DNA of 64,000 nucleotides from Cytophagales bacterium (GTDB taxonomy: Bacteria; Bacteroidota; Bacteroidia; Cytophagales; Spirosomataceae), in NCBI GenBank assembly GCA_013298025.1, contig JAAFJE010000013.1, positions 1 through 64,000 on the forward strand, written 5' to 3'. The position numbers and the translations under genes were made by a program. The notes under the pieces are model-generated. The model was not told where the DNA came from. It did no database searches and saw only the letters and a program-made list of their open reading frames with translations. Positions 59,808 through 64,000 of this stretch are shown here, piece after piece. Each line of letters starts with the position of its first letter. The first letter of the stretch is position 1.

Positions 59808-61379
59808 TTATTCTTGTATCGCTTCGATAGGGGCTTTTTGCCGTACTTTTGTAAGGAATATCCCTACCAAAAATATGCTCAATGTACCTACTACAATAAT
59901 CATATTTTTATGAAAAGGACTGCGTAAATACGCTATTTCATCAGGAATTACAGCCGAAAAAGTCATCCAAATAATGACTAAAATACCAATCGTTGTTGCA
60001 ATCCAAGCTTCATGGTTATGCGTCTGGCGACTTACTAGCCCCAACAAAAATAGCCCTAACATACCAGCAGCAAAGATGCCCGACAATTGCCACCAAATAT
60101 CTAAGATGCTTTTTACGCCAATCATTGCCACGCCCGACAACAGACCCAACAGCCCAAATACTACTGTCATCAAGTGTAATAATTTCAAATGCTGTTTTTC
60201 AGTTTGTTCTTTTACCCAAAATCTTTGGTAAATGTCCACCACAAAAACAGTTGCCGAGGCATTCATTCCCGAACTAATCGTACTCATCGCTGCCGAAAGC
60301 AAGGCCGATACCAATAGCCCCATCAGTCCTACGGGTATTTTATGCACCATAAAATGTGGCATCACTTTGTCGCCATAATCGCTTGGCTGTAAGGTACTAG
60401 CCAAAGCTCGAATTGCTTGTGCGTTTCCTAGTGGCAATTTTTCGGAAGCCACTTGGTATTGAATTGCTTCAGTCCAGTCGGGGTGCAATTGATAATAGGC
60501 AAATAAACTTGTACCTATAACAAAAAACAGCCACGAAGCAGGAATGTACATCCATACGCACAGCCAAAGCGATTTACGGGCTTGTTGTATAGAAGTGGTT
60601 GTGTGATACCTTTGTACATAATTTTGGTCCATACCAAAATTATTCAGATTCATAAAAAAGCCATAACATAGCACTACCCAAAAAGTAGAATCTGTAAAAT
60701 TAAGTGTAAAACTTCCTAGGCTAAATTTATCGTAAACTTTTCCTATGGTTATTACTTGGGTAAAGCCCTCTGGCACTTCGCTTATGACCAAGTACAGAAT
60801 CAATAATGCCCCTAATGTTTTGATAAACGCCTGCACTACTTCTGTCCAAATTACGGCCTCAATTCCGCCAAGCACAGTATAAATAATGATACAAACACCC
60901 ATCACAAGCATAATCATTTGCATAGAAAATCCCGTAAGTGCTTGTAAACTAAGGGCTATTCCAAAAAAAATCGAACCCATACGAGCCAATTGGGTAAGTA
61001 AAAAACACACCACGGCGTATGTTCTTGCCCAAGTACCAAAGCGTTTTTCTAAATTGGTATAAGCCGAAATCTCGCCTGTTTGTCGGTAAAATGGGATAAA
61101 ATATTTAGAGGCTACCCAAGCCGCCAAGGGCATCGACAAGCTGAATACAAAGGCGTTCCAGTTACCTCCAAACGCCTTGCCTGGCACTCCTAAAAAGGTA
61201 TTACTACTCAAAAAAGTAGCATAGATGGATGCCCCAATAGCCCAACCAGGAATTTTGCCTGATGCTTTGGTAAATTGGTCGGCATTGCGGTTGGCACGAG
61301 AAAAATACATTCCAACGGCAATCATTCCCATAAGATACAACCCAATAATGGCCAAATCAACGAAGGGTAAGTTTGTCAT
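59808..61379 (-). CDS. Sodium:solute symporter (SSS family) B
   Basis: A 523-residue inner-membrane protein with about 13 membrane segments and SSS motifs (ASGKIPGWAIGASIYATFLS, EISAYTNLEKRFGTWARTYA, SAAMSTISSGMNASATVFVV). It resembles the sialic-acid and sugar-acid branch of the family more than symporter A. It is first in an operon with the DHDPS-family aldolase, the same pairing as in sialate and keto-deoxy-acid loci, which suggests that it imports the aldolase's substrate or a precursor. Transcription starts from promoter D, between it and the upstream GH2 gene. Confidence 0.9.
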   Translation of the reverse strand: MTNLPFVDLAIIGLYLMGMIAVGMYFSRANRNADQFTKASGKIPGWAIGASIYATFLSSNTFLGVPGKAFGGNWNAFVFSLSMPLAAWVASKYFIPFYRQTGEISAYTNLEKRFGTWARTYAVVCFLLTQLARMGSIFFGIALSLQALTGFSMQMIMLVMGVCIIIYTVLGGIEAVIWTEVVQAFIKTLGALLILYLVISEVPEGFTQVITIGKVYDKFSLGSFTLNFTDSTFWVVLCYGFFMNLNNFGMDQNYVQRYHTTTSIQQARKSLWLCVWMYIPASWLFFVIGTSLFAYYQLHPDWTEAIQYQVASEKLPLGNAQAIRALASTLQPSDYGDKVMPHFMVHKIPVGLMGLLVSALLSAAMSTISSGMNASATVFVVDIYQRFWVKEQTEKQHLKLLHLMTVVFGLLGLLSGVAMIGVKSILDIWWQLSGIFAAGMLGLFLLGLVSRQTHNHEAWIATTIGILVIIWMTFSAVIPDEIAYLRSPFHKNMIIVVGTLSIFLVGIFLTKVRQKAPIEAIQE

Positions 61380-61452
61380 GAATTCAAGTTTTTACTTAAC
61401 TAAACGTCGTTTCGCTTAGTTTTCATTTCATAGTTTAGGTTTTATTTCAATA

Positions 61453-61514
61453 CAAAAGTAGGTTAATTTAGAAGTCTTATTATATAGTATTTTTTTATGA
61501 TATTATACAATATT
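61453..61514 (-). promoter_or_regulatory. AraC-type operator and promoter D, before the symporter-aldolase operon
   Basis: On the minus strand, half-sites AATATTGTA (61514-61506, one mismatch) and AAAATACTA (61493-61485) start 21 bp apart. The -7 element TACTTTTG (61460-61453) starts 33 bp after the second half-site start. The leader is about 70 nt. Confidence 0.65.
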
Positions 61515-61521
61515 ATCCAGT

Positions 61522-64000
61522 TTACTGAATTTCTAAGTTATCAAAATAGAGGTCTTTTTCCGAAGTAATTTGTAAGTGTACGCTGTATGTTCCTGCATTA
61601 ATCATCGTGCCTGATGTGGTACTAAAATAGCTCCATTTACCTGATTTTGAAGGGTTCAGTGTGATTTTTTCTTGCTTAATCAACGTTCCGTCTTGTAAAG
61701 ATAAGGTCAATAAAAGCGTTTGGTCATGCGTACTGGCATTATGATATTTCAAGGTAAGTGCGTAAATATCTGCAACACCTGTTTTGATTTTCCATGTTAT
61801 GCCTTGCTTGCCTTGGGCTGTAATACCCAAACGGTCTTTTCCCATCAGTGGTACAATGCCTATTCCTTCCCCTTCAAAAGAAGCTTCTGTAGCCTTATAC
61901 ACCTGACTAGCCTTTAGGTCAAAAGGAGGTGTAAGACCGCTTGCCCAAGCTACCATAACATAATAATTACCTGTGGGTAAAGGTAGTTTTTCGCCCTTGG
62001 TCAAGGTCTTTTTATAAACCTTATAGCGTTGCTTGGTTGTTTCTAGCCAAGCATTTATATCGTCTATATTTTTGCCTAAATTATTGATATTCAACAATGA
62101 ATCTGTACAAAAATAAACATCTATAGCTGCTTCTGCTCGTAGGGTGTCTATCAACGTTGGCTTTCTTGGTAAAAAATAAGTGCCAAATAATGAAGGCGGA
62201 AGTTGGCAGATAGTTTCGTTTGTTCCTATGAGTTTTTTACCTATATCTATCCATGATTGAATCGGATAAACTTGGTGTGTTGTAAATGGATAACTTGACT
62301 TTACGGCAGGAGCATCAGCTTGGGCATTGCCTTTTGGGGCAATGGCAATGGCTGAAATAAGGGCTTGTCCAGAAGCAATTCGTGGAAATTGAATGCACAT
62401 TTTCCCGTCCGTAACCGACACCGTTACCACTTTTTTCAATAAAACATCGTGTCCTACTTCTTTCCAAATATCTATATTTTTGAACACTGTTTTGGCATTA
62501 ATAGCCACATCAAACAAACGCCAACCTGTACAATCTAAGCCGCCTCCGGTGCCATACCAGGGTTCGATAAAATACAATTCTACTTGATAGCTTCCATTGG
62601 GTAGCTCAAATTCGTATTGCAATTGGTCACGACCAAAGCGAAAGGTTTGAAAAAGAGCATCGTCGGTTGTGCCTTTGATAGGGTCGAAAGTACGCCGTTG
62701 ACTTACAAAAAAGGGATTGACTCCCGTAAAATGTTGCGACCACGAACGGCTTCCCCACGTATTCGTTGCCGTTTTGGCTTGGTCTGCCAGCCAAATATTG
62801 CCCTCGTGGTCGGTATATTGTTCGCCCCCACAATTGACCCTATACAAATATTTTAGTCCTTTTGTGGCTTTGGGTTCATGCTTTTGCTTTGTATTTGTTG
62901 GGTATTCTATTGCTTGTTCATGCGGAGCGTTAGGTAAAAGCGGAAGAGAAACATAGTCTTCTGCCACCTTTTTACCCTGCCAATACCCCACCGCATACAG
63001 TACATTATACCTAATGGCTACATTATCCCAAGTAAAATGTGTGCCAATTCCTGCCCTTTTTTTCCTTCCTAAAGAAAGATGATTGATGTCGTTGAAAAGC
63101 TCTACTTCATCACAATTGGCATACACCGTCACCGATGCGTTGGCACTGGCTTTGGTCAAACGATTGGGCCAGGTATGCGAAGCGATATACACCATAGGTG
63201 AGATAAGAGGCGAGGCATAATTAGCCCTAAACATATAAAATACATCAAGCGGCTCGTCCCAAGGCGTAAATAAACCTTTGTAGTTGACAGGCCCAAGGCG
63301 TTCGAGTTCACGAGAAGCTTCACCATTTTGTACTCTTCCCGGATTATCATGCGAATTGAGCAGCCAAAAGAAATGACCTGTTGTATTTTTTTTATGTGCC
63401 TCGGCTAATTTTACTTTCAATTCCATGAGGTTGGTCATTGATTCTTCTGTAAAAACATTAGAAGGTACGGCTTTTTGTGGCATTTGATGGGCATCTAACG
63501 AACGCCAAGCACCATATTCGCCCACCAATACTTGCCGTTCTAAATCATCGCCATACTGCTGTGGGTCGCCACCATACGTGCCTGTCCAGTTTTGCGGAAC
63601 ATCCCAATCTGTACCTTTGCCACCATTGCAAGTCGTAATTTTTCGTTGGCTCGAAGCCGTTGGGTCGAGTTGTCGAATCAAATCGCTGCATTCTTTGGCA
63701 AAATCTTCGGGTAAGGTACTTTCGTTTTCTAAACCCCAAAGGACAATCGAAGGGCTATTGTGGCGTTCGATGACCCAATCTTTCAACAATTGTTTAAAAT
63801 GAGTCCTAAAAGCTGGCGTATCGTACCAAATATGAGCGGCCATTTGTGGCCACCATAAAATTCCTTCTTTGTCCCAATACGTTTGATAACGCAAGTTATG
63901 TGGCTGATGAGCATCTCGGAAAGCATTAAAACCTGCCGCTTTTACCATTGCTACACGGGTTTTGATTTGAGCCTCATCAAACGCATGACTTGTGCCTAGT
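61522..64000 (-). CDS. GH2 family glycoside hydrolase with malectin domain (5' end beyond the window)
   Basis: The frame is open to the right edge (HAFDEAQIKTRVAMVKAAGF), so the N-terminal sugar-binding and Ig-like domains lie outside. At least 825 residues are present. TIM barrel: FRDAHQPHNLRYQTYWDKEG, acid/base Glu in VLWGLENES and nucleophile Glu in VLVGEYGAWRSLD. After the barrel comes a malectin-type carbohydrate-binding domain (GWRLFDVAINAKTVFKNIDI, SGQALISAIAIAP) and a C-terminal jelly-roll module (SEKDLYFDNLEIQ). It differs from the other two GH2 proteins in these accessory domains. Probably part of the same pectin locus; its promoter is not in the window. Confidence 0.85.
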   Translation of the reverse strand, partial: LGTSHAFDEAQIKTRVAMVKAAGFNAFRDAHQPHNLRYQTYWDKEGILWWPQMAAHIWYDTPAFRTHFKQLLKDWVIERHNSPSIVLWGLENESTLPEDFAKECSDLIRQLDPTASSQRKITTCNGGKGTDWDVPQNWTGTYGGDPQQYGDDLERQVLVGEYGAWRSLDAHQMPQKAVPSNVFTEESMTNLMELKVKLAEAHKKNTTGHFFWLLNSHDNPGRVQNGEASRELERLGPVNYKGLFTPWDEPLDVFYMFRANYASPLISPMVYIASHTWPNRLTKASANASVTVYANCDEVELFNDINHLSLGRKKRAGIGTHFTWDNVAIRYNVLYAVGYWQGKKVAEDYVSLPLLPNAPHEQAIEYPTNTKQKHEPKATKGLKYLYRVNCGGEQYTDHEGNIWLADQAKTATNTWGSRSWSQHFTGVNPFFVSQRRTFDPIKGTTDDALFQTFRFGRDQLQYEFELPNGSYQVELYFIEPWYGTGGGLDCTGWRLFDVAINAKTVFKNIDIWKEVGHDVLLKKVVTVSVTDGKMCIQFPRIASGQALISAIAIAPKGNAQADAPAVKSSYPFTTHQVYPIQSWIDIGKKLIGTNETICQLPPSLFGTYFLPRKPTLIDTLRAEAAIDVYFCTDSLLNINNLGKNIDDINAWLETTKQRYKVYKKTLTKGEKLPLPTGNYYVMVAWASGLTPPFDLKASQVYKATEASFEGEGIGIVPLMGKDRLGITAQGKQGITWKIKTGVADIYALTLKYHNASTHDQTLLLTLSLQDGTLIKQEKITLNPSKSGKWSYFSTTSGTMINAGTYSVHLQITSEKDLYFDNLEIQ

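Overview
The window looks like chromosomal DNA of a Bacteroidota bacterium, most likely a Cytophagales member. Supporting signs are SusC/SusD proteins, SPII lipoproteins, promoters with the Bacteroidota -7 element TAnnTTTG, moderately low GC and an Rhs locus. The genus is not resolved.

About 50 of the 64 kb is a very large pectin utilisation region. From left to right: (1) 1-158, the tail of an IS3-type transposase; (2) 254-7805, minus strand, an operon PL1 pectate lyase - DUF6298 beta-helix protein - GH140 apiosidase - DUF1537 sugar-acid kinase; (3) 8297-14179, plus strand, GH2 and GH106; (4) 14420-15610, two small alpha/beta hydrolases; (5) 15671-18532, minus strand, a TonB-dependent receptor without a SusD partner; (6) 19062-22040, a LacI-type palindrome, a structured leader with a terminator-like end, then GH28 polygalacturonase and CE8 pectin methylesterase; (7) 22098-24392, minus strand, DUF5703 protein; (8) 24714-41858, plus strand, GH127, RuBisCO-like protein, sialidase-fold protein, GH43-like protein, SGNH acetylesterase, GH2, sodium symporter and two GH78 proteins; (9) 41904-44833, a tyrosine recombinase behind a lox-like inverted repeat, a polysaccharide deacetylase, a broken XRE regulator and a toxin-antitoxin pair; (10) 44864-51200, an AT-rich Rhs graveyard of small secreted or lipoprotein ORFs separated by mosaic stem-loop repeats; (11) 51317-64000, SusD, SusC, DUF3826, an AraC regulator, a DHDPS-family aldolase, a second symporter and the downstream part of another GH2.

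The enzyme set (PL1, GH28, CE8, GH140, GH127, GH106, GH78, GH2, sialidase fold, acetylesterase) fits homogalacturonan plus rhamnogalacturonan II. GH140 apiosidase, a DUF1537 kinase and a RuBisCO-like protein together suggest that apiose released from RG-II is carried through a D-apionate / 3-oxo-isoapionate route. The dehydrogenase, lactonase and oxidoisomerase of that route are not in the window.

Four promoters share one architecture: two direct repeats AAAATnnTA with starts 21 bp apart, and a -7 element TAnnTTTG starting 33 bp after the second repeat start. They lie before the PL1-GH140-kinase operon, the GH2-GH106 operon, the GH127-RLP operon and the symporter-aldolase operon. The AraC protein at 57908 is the natural candidate regulator. 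The SusCD operon and the GH28-CE8 operon lack this motif and are probably controlled separately.
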